Of a DNA stretch of 64,000 nt, positions 54,847-64,000 are shown one piece after another. The notes beneath the pieces are model-generated. The model ran no database searches. It was not told where the DNA came from and saw nothing but the letters and a program-made list of their open reading frames with translations. The position numbers and the translations under genes were made by a program. The stretch lies in NCBI RefSeq assembly GCF_016428595.1, contig NZ_JAELVQ010000015.1, positions 1 to 64,000 on the forward strand. Direction: 5' to 3'. The stretch is from Snuella sedimenti (lineage in GTDB: Bacteria; Bacteroidota; Bacteroidia; Flavobacteriales; Flavobacteriaceae). Within the stretch, counting starts at the first letter, position 1, and every line of letters begins with the position of its first letter.

Positions 54847-55684
54847 AATTGTAAGCTTTAAAGCGTTAAAATATCCAGCTTTATTGTTTGCCGTATTATT
54901 GGTAAACTGTAAAGCGTCCCGATCGGCCATTGTAGACGAATATATCTTTGTTCAAAAGGATACGCTACAAACAACAAAGTGGCAAGTGGTATGGGAAGAT
55001 CATTTTGATAAACCGCAAATTGATACAACAAAATGGACAAAAATTCCCCCGAATAAAGCCGATTGGGGGAATTATATGTCCGATAACGCAAACTGTTATA
55101 GTTTCCTGAATGGGAAGTTGCATTTAAAGGGTATAGTTAATCCAGATACCATAGCAGATTCCCGTCCCTTTTTAACAGGAGGTATTTATTCCAAAGGAAA
55201 GTTTGCTTTTCAGTACGGTAAAATTGAAATACGGGCAAAACTGGAAAGTGCCAAAGGCGCTTGGCCAGCCATCTGGTTATTGGCCGAGCAAAAGAAATAT
55301 GGAAAGTACCCAAGAAATGGAGAGATCGATATCATGGAGCATCTCAATTTCGACGATATGGTTTATCAAACCGTACATTCCTACTATACACTGGAGCTTA
55401 AGCAAAAAGAACATCCCCTTTACTACAAAACAGCTAAGGTGAATTCCGAAGAATTTAACACCTATGGGTTGGAATGGTATCCAGATAAACTGGTGTTTAC
55501 TGTTAATGGTAAAGCGACACATACCTATCCAAAATTAGAAGGCGTAGACCCTACGCAATGGCCATTCGATCAACCTTTCTATATATTGATCGATCAGCAA
55601 TTAGGTGGCTCCTGGGTAGGCGATGTGAAACCGGAAGACCTTCCTGTACACATGATTATAGATTGGGTAAAAATATATCAATAA
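54839..55684 (+). CDS. GH16 endo-acting glycoside hydrolase, lipoprotein
   Basis: The 281-residue protein has a lipobox (LLVNC, Cys24) and a beta-jelly-roll GH16 domain. The catalytic ExDxxE motif is NGEIDIMEHL (Glu162 nucleophile, Asp164, Glu167 acid/base). WEDHFDKPQIDTTKW at the start and AWPAIWLLA are family landmarks. Laminarinases, agarases, carrageenases and porphyranases share this fold, and the site does not settle which. It is the only obvious endo-enzyme of the operon, so it may cut a beta-linked galactan or glucan backbone. Confidence 0.88.
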   Translation: MVKIVSFKALKYPALLFAVLLVNCKASRSAIVDEYIFVQKDTLQTTKWQVVWEDHFDKPQIDTTKWTKIPPNKADWGNYMSDNANCYSFLNGKLHLKGIVNPDTIADSRPFLTGGIYSKGKFAFQYGKIEIRAKLESAKGAWPAIWLLAEQKKYGKYPRNGEIDIMEHLNFDDMVYQTVHSYYTLELKQKEHPLYYKTAKVNSEEFNTYGLEWYPDKLVFTVNGKATHTYPKLEGVDPTQWPFDQPFYILIDQQLGGSWVGDVKPEDLPVHMIIDWVKIYQ

Positions 55685-55700
55685 CATTATTACTAAGTAC

Positions 55701-57851
55701 ATGCAAAATTTAAAAATCTTTTTTCTTTTTGCCGTAACATGGTTCTCATGTTCAATGACTGCTCAAAACCTGAAATGGAACGAAATCCATAACGGTATTT
55801 GGCGTGCAAAAATTGGAAATGAACAACCTATAAGTTTATTAAAAGCGGCCGAGGTTAAGCCCGATACAGAGGCTTTGGATAACCTTTCGGGTGTAACGTT
55901 TCCTTTGGATAAAACGAAAATAAGTGCTGAGGTTATTAACGGTAAGACCTATCTGCGGTTTCCGTTACAAAAGGAAGAAGAACTTTACGGATTAGGTTTA
56001 AACTTCAAGACACATAATCAACGGGGAAGGATTTTAAATTTACATGTAGACCATTATGGTAATGGCGATTCTGGGCGTACTCATGCACCCGTCCCTTTTT
56101 ATGTGTCTACCGATGGCTATGGCGTTTTAATTGATGCTGCTAATTATTTAACGGTATATGCAGGAACAGGTGTACGTGTAGATGCCGATGAAAAACCAGT
56201 GTTAAGAGATCGGAATTCAGACCCCAAATGGGAAGCACAACCCTATTCCGATGCAGTCGAAATATTAGTCCCTACAGACGGCACAGAAGTCTATGTTTTT
56301 GGAGGAAAATCTATGTTGGAAGTTGTACAGCGATACAATTTGTTTTCAGGAGGTGGCTATTTACCGCCTAAATGGGGCTTGGGCTTTACACAACGGGTTC
56401 CTACCTTATTTTCGGCAAATGATATTTTAAAGGAAGTAGCCGATTTTGAGAGCCATGACTTTCCTTTAGATTTTATTGGCGTGGAGCCAGGATGGCAAAC
56501 CATGTCTTACCCCTGTACGTTCGAATGGGAGGAAACGCGTTTTCCAGATCCTCAAGGTTTTGTAAGTACCTTATTAGATAAAGGGATACGATCTAATTTA
56601 TGGATAAACCCTTATGTGTCCCCTGTAGGAAGCCTCTATTCAAAAGTTAAACCTTTATCTGGATCACATACAGTTTGGAATGGAATTGTTCCAGACTTAA
56701 TGTTGGAAGAGACAAGGAATTTGCTTAAAGAACATTTCTTTGAAAATCATTTAAAAATAGGGGTTAGTGGCTATAAAATTGATGAGGTAGACGGTTTCGA
56801 TCAGTGGTTATGGCCTGATATTGCAACATTCCCATCAGGAACGTCTGCAGAAGAAATGCGACAAGTGTATGGACTTTTGGTACAGAATATGACCAGTAAA
56901 TGGTTTAGGGAAATGAACCAACGTACTTATGGTTTGGTGAGGGCTTCCAATGCAGGAGCCAGTAGCTTTCCCTATGTGATCTATAACGATTATTACAGTC
57001 ATAAAGATTTTATAACAGCTTTAATCAATAGTAGCTTTATAGGCGTGTTGTGGACGCCCGAAGTGCGTGCGTCGAAAAGTGCAGAAGAATGGTTACGACG
57101 TATGCAAACAGTTTGTTTTTCACCTATGGCGATGTTAAATGCCTGGGCCGACGGCACCAAGCCTTGGTCATTTCCCGAAGTAGAAGCACAGGTGCGCGAT
57201 GTGGCGCAATTACGCATGCGTTTATTGCCGTATATGTATACCGCCTTTGCCCAGTATCATTTTGAGGGGATACCGCCGTTTCGAGCCATGCAATTGTTAG
57301 AAGGTTTTTCATTTAGATCGAAAAAAATAGAAGGAAAACTGGACGGCACCGATAACCCTTATGCAGGCCATAAAACCAAAGAGGTGCGTTATCAATACAT
57401 GATGGGAGATGCTATTTTGGTAGCTCCAATGTTTATAGGCGAAACATCCCGTGAAGTAGTACTCCCCAAAGGTAAATGGTACGATTTTTATACCGGAACA
57501 TTTGTAGGCGAGGAAGAAATCATTACTATAGAACCCGGATTGGACAACATACCGCTTTTTGTGAAAAATGGGAGTATCATTCCCATGACAGAAACAAGAA
57601 ACAGGGCGCCGAGAACCGATGAAAAAATGGATTTGACCATTCGACATTATGGAGACATAGAAGGACAATTTACATTATATGATGATGATGGCGTATCTTT
57701 CGATTTTGAAAAAGGACAATTTTCTCAAGTAGAAATTAAAGTAAAAAAGGACAAGTCTGGTCAATTTAAAGGACATATTTTAAAGCCAGAAAAAGGCAAG
57801 CCCTACGGTTATAACAAAAAGGTTGTATGGGAATATATGACGCAGAACTAA
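55701..57851 (+). CDS. GH31 alpha-glycosidase
   Basis: The 716-residue exported protein (signal to about residue 22, ending TAQ) has the GH31 order. An N-terminal sandwich is followed by a barrel starting LPPKWGLGFTQRV, with LDFIGVEPGWQ and the likely nucleophile Asp361 in SGYKIDEVDGFD. MLPYMYTAF-like and FRAMQLLEG segments come next, then C-terminal sheets (ILVAPMFIGETSREVVLPKGKWYDFYTG). Members act on alpha-glucosides, alpha-xylosides or alpha-galactosides. It closes the operon, 37 bases before the convergent sigma gene. Confidence 0.88.
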   Translation: MQNLKIFFLFAVTWFSCSMTAQNLKWNEIHNGIWRAKIGNEQPISLLKAAEVKPDTEALDNLSGVTFPLDKTKISAEVINGKTYLRFPLQKEEELYGLGLNFKTHNQRGRILNLHVDHYGNGDSGRTHAPVPFYVSTDGYGVLIDAANYLTVYAGTGVRVDADEKPVLRDRNSDPKWEAQPYSDAVEILVPTDGTEVYVFGGKSMLEVVQRYNLFSGGGYLPPKWGLGFTQRVPTLFSANDILKEVADFESHDFPLDFIGVEPGWQTMSYPCTFEWEETRFPDPQGFVSTLLDKGIRSNLWINPYVSPVGSLYSKVKPLSGSHTVWNGIVPDLMLEETRNLLKEHFFENHLKIGVSGYKIDEVDGFDQWLWPDIATFPSGTSAEEMRQVYGLLVQNMTSKWFREMNQRTYGLVRASNAGASSFPYVIYNDYYSHKDFITALINSSFIGVLWTPEVRASKSAEEWLRRMQTVCFSPMAMLNAWADGTKPWSFPEVEAQVRDVAQLRMRLLPYMYTAFAQYHFEGIPPFRAMQLLEGFSFRSKKIEGKLDGTDNPYAGHKTKEVRYQYMMGDAILVAPMFIGETSREVVLPKGKWYDFYTGTFVGEEEIITIEPGLDNIPLFVKNGSIIPMTETRNRAPRTDEKMDLTIRHYGDIEGQFTLYDDDGVSFDFEKGQFSQVEIKVKKDKSGQFKGHILKPEKGKPYGYNKKVVWEYMTQN

Positions 57852-57888
57852 TACTGTAACAGTATAGCTTGTTGAGTTAGTTATGTTT

Positions 57889-58485
57889 TTAATACAATGC
57901 TATTATGTTTCCCATGTAAATCAACAGTTCAATAATATTCGCATTGCTGGCCAACTTTTTTCGAAGTATTCTAAAGGCCTTGTTCATTTGTGATTCCACA
58001 GTCCTGATAGATACATTCATAAAATTAGCAATTTCTATATTCGTGAGACCTTCTCTTTTACTTAACAAGAAAGTCTCTTTGCATTTTTGAGGTAAATTTT
58101 CAATCTCAATATTAATCAGGGCTATTTGTTTTTCTAACAATTCGTCACTGTTATCTTCAATAATTGTGTTTAAGTTTTCAAGGTGTTTTGCTTCTATGGC
58201 TAACATTCTTTTGTCTTTACGCCATTGGTCTATAAACCCATTATAAACAGATTTATATAAAAAGTTTCTTATGGATTTAACAGCATGTAATTTATGCCTG
58301 TCCATCCAAACTTTTATAAAAACGTTTTGCACAATATCTTGAGCGCCTTCATAATCACTGGACAAACTATAAATGTATACGCAAAGCGACTTATGGTAGG
58401 TATCCATTAGATATACCAAAGCCAAGTGGTTGCCCTTTTCGAGTTCACGTATTAATATTTTTTGGTCAGAAAAGTCTGGATTCAA
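57889..58485 (-). CDS. ECF-family RNA polymerase sigma factor
   Basis: The 198-residue protein has sigma region 2 (LALVYLMDTYHKSLCVYIYSLS, then GAQDIVQNVFIKVWMDRHKL). Region 4 is LPQKCKETFLLSKREGLTNIEIANFMNVSIRTVESQ. It is predicted to activate the SusC/SusD genes when released by the adjacent FecR. The start is a TTG at 58485, as a stop precedes it and no ATG lies before region 2. It is convergent with GH31 and divergent from the FecR gene across 100 bases. Confidence 0.92.
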   Translation of the reverse strand: MNPDFSDQKILIRELEKGNHLALVYLMDTYHKSLCVYIYSLSSDYEGAQDIVQNVFIKVWMDRHKLHAVKSIRNFLYKSVYNGFIDQWRKDKRMLAIEAKHLENLNTIIEDNSDELLEKQIALINIEIENLPQKCKETFLLSKREGLTNIEIANFMNVSIRTVESQMNKAFRILRKKLASNANIIELLIYMGNIIALY

Positions 58486-58585
58486 AAGTTATGGTGTCAA
58501 AAAAAATTTTGGTTAAAATAAAAAAAAATAACAAATGCGTAAGTGTTAATGTATTTTAATACGTCTATGATAAAAATAAAGACTG

Positions 58586-59761
58586 TTGATAGATAAAAAT
58601 ATAGAAACAATAATAGTAAAATACTTTTCAAAGTCAGCTTCAATTGACGAATTAATGGTATTGACCGAATGGTTAAATGAAGCATCAAACAATACTATTT
58701 TTAAAGAGTTTGTTAAAACTAATTATTTAGCAGATGTAAATGTAATTGATTTTGATACCGAATTAGAAAAGAAAAAGATTTTATATAAGATACGGGAACA
58801 AGAAAGGCGTATTCGAAAGAGAAGGTTAATGAAAGCTTTCAGGTATGCAGCAGTTTTAGTTATAGCTGTGGGCGTAGGTTCTTTCTATATGGTTAGAAAT
58901 TTTAAAGTAAAAGAAGAAAGTAAACCAGTTATTACTGCTAATGAGGGAGCAGATATATTACCAGGTAGTGATAAAGCCATATTAACCTTAGAAAATGGTT
59001 CGAATATAGCTTTAGAGAGTGGTGTAGAGGTGAATTTAGATGGACGTACTTTGGATAAAGAGAAACTGGTCTACCACTCTAAAGTAAACGAAAAGAATAC
59101 TACAATACAATATAATTATTTAACCATCCCAAAAGGGGGACGCTTTTTTGTACAGCTCTCAGATGGAACCAATGTATGGTTAAACTCAGAATCTAAACTT
59201 AAATATCCTGTAAGTTTTGTACAAGGGCAGCCACGAATGGTTGAATTGATTTATGGTGAAGCTTATTTTGATGTTTCTAAAAGTACAAGTCATGGTGGTG
59301 ATGCCTTTGTTGTTAATACCAAGAATCAAGAAATAGAAGTATTAGGTACCGAATTCAATATAAAAGCATATCAGGACGAAGATACTATTGTTACGACCTT
59401 AGTAGAAGGAAAGGTAAAGGTTGATAATGGTGTCGAACATAAATTGCTTAACCCTTCCGAACAATCACTTGTAAATGTCGACAACCAAACGATATCGGTA
59501 CGTAAAGTCGATAAAGTATTTGATGAAATAGCATGGAAAGAAGGCTATTTTAGTTTTAAGCGTATGTCAATGAAAGATATTATGAAAACACTGTCCAGAT
59601 GGTACAATATAACATATACATTTAATAGTCCAGATACAGAAAAGAAAAGCTTTACCGGTGTTTTAGACCGAGAAGTTAGTATAGACCAAGTATTAATTTA
59701 TATCCAAAAAACAAATGAATTTAAGTATAGTATAAAAGAAAATACGATAATTATAGAATAA
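58586..59761 (+). CDS. FecR-family anti-sigma factor
   Basis: The 391-residue protein has a cytoplasmic N-terminal part (1-85), one membrane segment (about 90-106, AAVLVIAVGVGSFYMV) and a periplasmic FecR domain. The FecR region contains LTIPKGGRFFVQLSDGTNVWLNSESKLKYPVSF and VLGTEFNIKAYQDED, with DUF4974 at the end (GYFSFKRMSMKDIMKTLSRWYNI). It should hold the sigma factor until SusC signals. The start is a TTG at 58586, directly before IDKNIETIIVKYF. It precedes SusC by 96 bases. Confidence 0.92.
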   Translation: MIDKNIETIIVKYFSKSASIDELMVLTEWLNEASNNTIFKEFVKTNYLADVNVIDFDTELEKKKILYKIREQERRIRKRRLMKAFRYAAVLVIAVGVGSFYMVRNFKVKEESKPVITANEGADILPGSDKAILTLENGSNIALESGVEVNLDGRTLDKEKLVYHSKVNEKNTTIQYNYLTIPKGGRFFVQLSDGTNVWLNSESKLKYPVSFVQGQPRMVELIYGEAYFDVSKSTSHGGDAFVVNTKNQEIEVLGTEFNIKAYQDEDTIVTTLVEGKVKVDNGVEHKLLNPSEQSLVNVDNQTISVRKVDKVFDEIAWKEGYFSFKRMSMKDIMKTLSRWYNITYTFNSPDTEKKSFTGVLDREVSIDQVLIYIQKTNEFKYSIKENTIIIE

Positions 59762-59857
59762 AAGAAAAGGAACAAAGTCGCCACCTCCTACAGTTTAGAC
59801 TTCATTCCCTTAACTAGTAAGATTAATCTAATTGTTTAACCAAACCAATGCAAATTT

Positions 59858-62800
59858 ATGAAAATTAACTTTACCAAAGTTTTTCTCCATAGAAGAGAAA
59901 AATTTCTTAAGATTATTATGAGAACATTTATTTTTTTATGCATTACTTCGGCCTTTAGTTTTGTGCCGAACGAGTTGTCTTCTCAAAATGCTAAAATTAA
60001 AGTCGATGCCGATAAAATTATTTCGGTTGCCGAAATGTTCGAACTTATCCAAGAACAAGTTGGATATAAGTTTGTCTATAATGACGAATTAATTGCTAAT
60101 GCACCTAAAATTGAATTAGAAAAGGGCAAGATTTTAGCAAGAAAATTATTGGAAAGAGCTTTAAATCCAATAAACTGTACTTATGAGTTTACCGAGAACA
60201 AAACAATTGTTGTTCAGAAAGGAATAGAAACGGTCAGTGAAATACAACAAATTACAGTAAAAGGAACTATTACAGATGCCAGTGGGATGCCTCTACCAGG
60301 TGCCAGTATTCTTGAAAAAGGGACCTCAAACGGAGCGCAATCTGACTTTGATGGTAATTTCACGCTTAATGTGTCAAGCGATGATGTAGTTTTAGTAATA
60401 TCTTATATCGGTTATGCAACAAAGGAGGTAGCTGTAGCCGGTCAATCCAATATTACCATAGCGTTAGCAGAGAATGCAGCAGCACTCGATGAAGTGGTAG
60501 TGACTGCATTGGGGATCAAAAGATCTAAAAGATCTTTAGCCTATTCAATTACAAAAGTTGATGGAGACGACTTTACAGAAACAAGAGAAACTAACATTGC
60601 TAATGGATTAGCAGGTAAAGTAGCTGGTGTTAATGTTACAAAAACCGCTACAGGACCGGCTGGAACCGCACGTGTTTTAATTCGTGGTAACTCGTCTTTA
60701 ACTGGTAATAACCAACCTTTGTATGTTGTTGATGGTATTCCAATTGATAACGCAAATAGAGGATCTGCCGGTGAATGGGGAGGATCTGACGGCGGTGATG
60801 GTATAGGGAACATTAATCCGGATGATATTGAAACCATGTCTGTGCTAAAAGGTAATTCAGCTGCGGCACTTTACGGATCCCAAGCATCTAATGGAGTGAT
60901 TCTTATTACAACTAAACGAGGAAAACTCAATCAAGGACTTCAGGTAGAAGTAAATTCAAATTACGTATTTGAAGAGGCCATCAATCATTTGGATCCTCAA
61001 ACGGAATATGGGTCAGGGCTTTTAGGCCAAAAACCAACAACACAAGCTGAAGCTTGGGATGCTGGAGAGTTTTCTTGGGGAACTAAGTTAGATGGTTCCA
61101 GTGTGATTCAATCTGATGGCATTAGCAGGCCATATGCTTACTCTGGAAATAATTTTGACAAATTCTACAGAACAGGAAGTACATTTACAAATACGGTATC
61201 TTTAAGTGGTGGTACGGCAGATATAGGTTATAGATTTTCAGCTTCCAATATGGAAAATGAAAGCATTATGCCTAACTCTGGAATGAAAAGACAGACCTTT
61301 AGTATGAACATGCACGGTAAGGGCATGGACGATAAATTATCTTTTCAAGCAAGCGCGCAGTATATTTTACAAGATGTGAGGAATAGGTCTCAGTTAGCCG
61401 ATTCTCCAGGAAATGCACATTATTCAGTTTGGCAGCTGCCAGTAAATGTAGATGTACGCAATTTAAAGGGAGATCCAGAAAGATTAGGGGCAAATCCAGA
61501 AGATGCAACCGATTTATATGGTGACCCCCAGGGGAGAGAAGGTTATGAGTTATTACCTACTAATTCTGTTTGGTTTCAAAACCCCTATTGGGCAGCTTAT
61601 CAACAGACAGATAAAGACTCTAAAGATCGTGTGATTGCAAGCGCTTCTATACAATACGATATTAACGATTGGGTTTATGTTAAAGCTAGGGCAGGTATTG
61701 ACCAATCAGATAGAATAGGTCAAGGTATTAATCCTACAGGAACTGGATATTCGCGAAATGGAGGCATGAGCCAAAGCCAAGCGAAATACCAACAAACTAA
61801 TTTTGATATTATGGTGGGCTCACGTCATGAATTTGATAATGGGATTGCTTATGATTTCTTAGCAGGCGCCAATAAAATGCGATTGCAGGAGGATGGAACT
61901 TCAGCTTCTGGAAGTGATTTTGCTTTACCATTCTTTTACTCGATATCGAATGGTATTAACAATAGTGGTGGTAGTTCGTTTTCAAAATTAGGATCAAATT
62001 CAGTATATGGTCAAGCCGAGATTTCATATAATAACTGGCTGTTTTTAACCGGATCTGCGAGAAATGATTGGTTCTCAGTACTGGATGGTCGCGATGTTTT
62101 TTATCCATCGGTAGGATTAAGTGCGGTTTTGTCAGATGTTCTGGAGCTTCCAGAAGCATTTGATTATGTTAAAGTTAGAACCTCGTGGGCGCAAGTAGGT
62201 GGTGTAGGAGATATAGGAGCCTATTCATTGAATCAGAATTATAGCCAAGCAAGAGCACAATTGGGGGTTCCTCGTGGAGGGTTAAGTGGTAGCTCTGTAA
62301 GAAATTCAAATCTTAATCCATTGCTTGTAACAGAATTAGAATTAGGTTTTAATGTACAGCTTTTAAACAATAGATTAGGCGTCGATTTTTCGTATTATGA
62401 TAAAAAAACCGAGGATGATATATTAAATGCTGGAATATCGTATACTTCTGGGTATAGTTCTTCAATAGTAAATGTTGGTGAGCTTACCAATAAAGGGGTG
62501 GAGCTATTGTTAACCGGTACGCCAATTCAAACCGATAACTTTAGATGGAATGTCTCATTTAATATGAGTTATAATAAAAGTAAAGTGGTTAGTTTAGTTG
62601 ATCCCGAGAATGATGAAGAACGTTTTAATCTTGGATTAAGCAGAGCTAGACACGCTTGGGTAACACATATTGAAGGGAAGCCTTTTGGACAAATAACAGG
62701 GAGTCAATATCTAAGAGATGCTAATGGAGAGATCGCTTTAGATGCTAATGGATTACCACAAGTAGATGAGGAAGCCGGTACAGTTGCTTTTGGTACGGGA

Positions 62801-63289
62801 GTGCATCCATTTAATGCTGGTTTACAAAATAATTTTAAGTATAAAGATTGGAGTTTAGGGTTCTTGATTGACATGAGAGACGGAGCTGTAGGCCATAGTG
62901 GAACCAATGCCCAGTTGTATAGAAGAGGGGTTCATAAAAATACCTTGATCGGACGTGAGACTGGTCTTGGTGGTAACCCTGCAAGTGAGATAAGGAATTA
63001 TTATACCAAGATTTTTAATGATATAGCCGAAGAGTTTATTTATGATGCAGGCTTTATAAAATTAAGAGAAATTTCACTTAGCTATAATGTGCCCTCAAAA
63101 TTCCTGGAAAAGACCTTTATTCGTAAAGCGAGCATTTCGGCAGTAGGAAGAAACCTTTGGTTAATTCATTCAAATGTTGATAATATTGATCCGGAGTCAA
63201 GTTATTCTGCTACCAATGTACAGGGGTTAGATTTCTTTGCTATGCCACAATCAAGCTCATTTGGATTTAATGTGAATCTTACTTTTTAG
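59858..63289 (+). CDS. SusC/RagA TonB-dependent outer-membrane transporter with STN domain
   Basis: The 1143-residue protein has a signal region (to about 43), then an STN domain (50-120, ISVAEMFELIQEQVGYKFVYNDEL) that contacts the FecR protein. A CarboxypepD-like beta-sandwich (135-205, GTITDASGMPLPGASI) follows, then a TonB box near EVVVTALGI, a plug (LRGNSSL-like: VLIRGNSSLTGNNQPLYVVDGIPI) and a 22-strand barrel. It imports oligosaccharides with its SusD partner. The STN domain links transport to the ECF sigma/FecR circuit. It ends in a terminal phenylalanine (FNVNLTF). Confidence 0.94.
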   Translation: MKINFTKVFLHRREKFLKIIMRTFIFLCITSAFSFVPNELSSQNAKIKVDADKIISVAEMFELIQEQVGYKFVYNDELIANAPKIELEKGKILARKLLERALNPINCTYEFTENKTIVVQKGIETVSEIQQITVKGTITDASGMPLPGASILEKGTSNGAQSDFDGNFTLNVSSDDVVLVISYIGYATKEVAVAGQSNITIALAENAAALDEVVVTALGIKRSKRSLAYSITKVDGDDFTETRETNIANGLAGKVAGVNVTKTATGPAGTARVLIRGNSSLTGNNQPLYVVDGIPIDNANRGSAGEWGGSDGGDGIGNINPDDIETMSVLKGNSAAALYGSQASNGVILITTKRGKLNQGLQVEVNSNYVFEEAINHLDPQTEYGSGLLGQKPTTQAEAWDAGEFSWGTKLDGSSVIQSDGISRPYAYSGNNFDKFYRTGSTFTNTVSLSGGTADIGYRFSASNMENESIMPNSGMKRQTFSMNMHGKGMDDKLSFQASAQYILQDVRNRSQLADSPGNAHYSVWQLPVNVDVRNLKGDPERLGANPEDATDLYGDPQGREGYELLPTNSVWFQNPYWAAYQQTDKDSKDRVIASASIQYDINDWVYVKARAGIDQSDRIGQGINPTGTGYSRNGGMSQSQAKYQQTNFDIMVGSRHEFDNGIAYDFLAGANKMRLQEDGTSASGSDFALPFFYSISNGINNSGGSSFSKLGSNSVYGQAEISYNNWLFLTGSARNDWFSVLDGRDVFYPSVGLSAVLSDVLELPEAFDYVKVRTSWAQVGGVGDIGAYSLNQNYSQARAQLGVPRGGLSGSSVRNSNLNPLLVTELELGFNVQLLNNRLGVDFSYYDKKTEDDILNAGISYTSGYSSSIVNVGELTNKGVELLLTGTPIQTDNFRWNVSFNMSYNKSKVVSLVDPENDEERFNLGLSRARHAWVTHIEGKPFGQITGSQYLRDANGEIALDANGLPQVDEEAGTVAFGTGVHPFNAGLQNNFKYKDWSLGFLIDMRDGAVGHSGTNAQLYRRGVHKNTLIGRETGLGGNPASEIRNYYTKIFNDIAEEFIYDAGFIKLREISLSYNVPSKFLEKTFIRKASISAVGRNLWLIHSNVDNIDPESSYSATNVQGLDFFAMPQSSSFGFNVNLTF

Positions 63290-63316
63290 TAATTAAAAAA
63301 ATAAACATATAGTATT

Positions 63317-64000
63317 ATGAAAATAAATAAAATTAGCATAATAATCACTTATTTTTTCGTGGTAATTATGGCTTTTTCTATCACATCTTGTGCCGATGAA
63401 TTAGCAGAATTGAATGAAAACCCAAATGCTATTGAAGATCTACCTTACGGTCTTCAACTAACAGAAGTACAACTAGATGCGCCCGGTGGTCGCTATGAAA
63501 TGCGTAGAGCGGCTTTAGGTTGGGGGATAGCAGCAGTTCAACAATTAGCTGATGTTAGTATTGCTACTAGTATTTTGCCTGGAGATAAATATATTGACTT
63601 TATCGATTATAGTTTTGCATTGTTCGATCGATATTATTTACAGGAAGCTAAAGAAGTAGTGGACTTTGTAACGCGTACAGCTGAAGATCCCGAGGCTGTT
63701 AATTACAACGCTATTGGACGCATCCTTAAGGTTATGTCATTTCATAAAGTTACCGATCTTTATGGCGATATCCCATATTCAGAAGCAGGTTTGGGCTATT
63801 TGACTAACAATTGGTTTCCTGCTTATGATCGTCAAGAAGACATATATGCCGACATGCTAAGCGAATTGGAAGCTGCAGCTGTGCAATTAAGTAGTTCTGC
63901 TGAGAATCCGGGCACTCAAGACGTTATGTATGGCGGTGATCTTACAAAATGGAGAAAATTATCATATTCTATGATGTTACGATTAGGACTTAGATTGTCA
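63317..64000 (+). CDS. SusD/RagB-family lipoprotein, partial at window end
   Basis: The ATG at 63317 begins a lipoprotein (ITSC, Cys25). It continues ELNENPNAIEDLPYGLQL and the SusD-like_2 pattern NYNAIGRILKVMSFHKVTDLYGDIPYSEA, with TKWRKLSYSMMLRLGLRLS at the end. It runs open for 228 residues and is cut by the window end. It lies 27 bases after SusC, the usual partner that caps the transporter and binds the glycan. It belongs to the SusD-like_2 branch rather than the classical SusD. Confidence 0.9.
   Translation, partial: MKINKISIIITYFFVVIMAFSITSCADELAELNENPNAIEDLPYGLQLTEVQLDAPGGRYEMRRAALGWGIAAVQQLADVSIATSILPGDKYIDFIDYSFALFDRYYLQEAKEVVDFVTRTAEDPEAVNYNAIGRILKVMSFHKVTDLYGDIPYSEAGLGYLTNNWFPAYDRQEDIYADMLSELEAAAVQLSSSAENPGTQDVMYGGDLTKWRKLSYSMMLRLGLRLS

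Noticed and set aside
57851-57865. Short ATACTGT/ACAGTAT hairpin at the end of GH31 as operon terminator
   Set aside because: The stem is only seven A/T-rich pairs with a one-base loop and no T-run, so I did not call it.
1-64000. tRNA, rRNA, CRISPR array, prophage or full insertion sequence
   Set aside because: No cloverleaf, regularly spaced repeat array, phage gene or transposase was found by reading both strands.

Overview
The window is AT-rich chromosomal DNA from a member of the Bacteroidota, most likely a marine Flavobacteriaceae. Supporting signs are several TAnnTTTG promoter boxes, the absence of obvious Shine-Dalgarno sequences, DUF3078, DUF4197 and YtxJ-type proteins, a 950-residue CarB, a SusC/SusD pair driven by an ECF sigma/FecR pair, and dense dispersed palindromic repeats. 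I see no rRNA, tRNA, CRISPR array, prophage or complete insertion sequence.

Positions 1-25700 are mostly housekeeping: purM, a DUF3078 protein, a B12-dependent (class II) ribonucleotide reductase, prfA, pyrF, a BtuF-like metal/B12 receptor, a DUF4197 lipoprotein, purU, a fused B12-dependent acyl-CoA mutase (IcmF type), deoC, a hot-dog thioesterase with a TetR regulator, clpB, ytxJ, an RluA-type pseudouridine synthase, a HAD phosphatase and an unusual thioredoxin/outer-membrane-barrel fusion. Two copies of a 20-bp palindrome flank the TetR gene and look like its operators.

Positions 26000-40580 mix an L-fuconate dehydratase, a YceI/porin/YceI group, mtaB, small lipoproteins, a GNAT protein, an alpha/beta hydrolase, a lytic transglycosylase, rpmH and carB. 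Non-coding elements are concentrated here: two nearly identical 161-bp MITEs with 3-bp target duplications, two copies of a longer dispersed repeat, strong terminators and a candidate small RNA.

Positions 40584-64000 are a polysaccharide utilization locus. Eleven tightly packed plus-strand genes (40584-57851) encode an SDR dehydrogenase, four proteins carrying GH29 alpha-L-fucosidase modules (one fused to a GH43/GH117-like propeller), an SGNH esterase, a GH141-like beta-helix protein with a PDZ domain, a formylglycine sulfatase, a fumarylacetoacetate-hydrolase-family enzyme, a GH16 and a GH31. A convergent ECF sigma gene, a FecR anti-sigma gene, a SusC and a truncated SusD follow. The SDR and FAH-family enzymes, together with the L-fuconate dehydratase at 26287-27615, fit the non-phosphorylating oxidative route from L-fucose to pyruvate and lactate. 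The likely job of the locus is to take up, desulfate, de-esterify and defucosylate a fucose-containing sulfated algal polysaccharide and to burn the fucose. No endo-fucanase (GH107/GH168 type) is visible, so the backbone of the target glycan is open.
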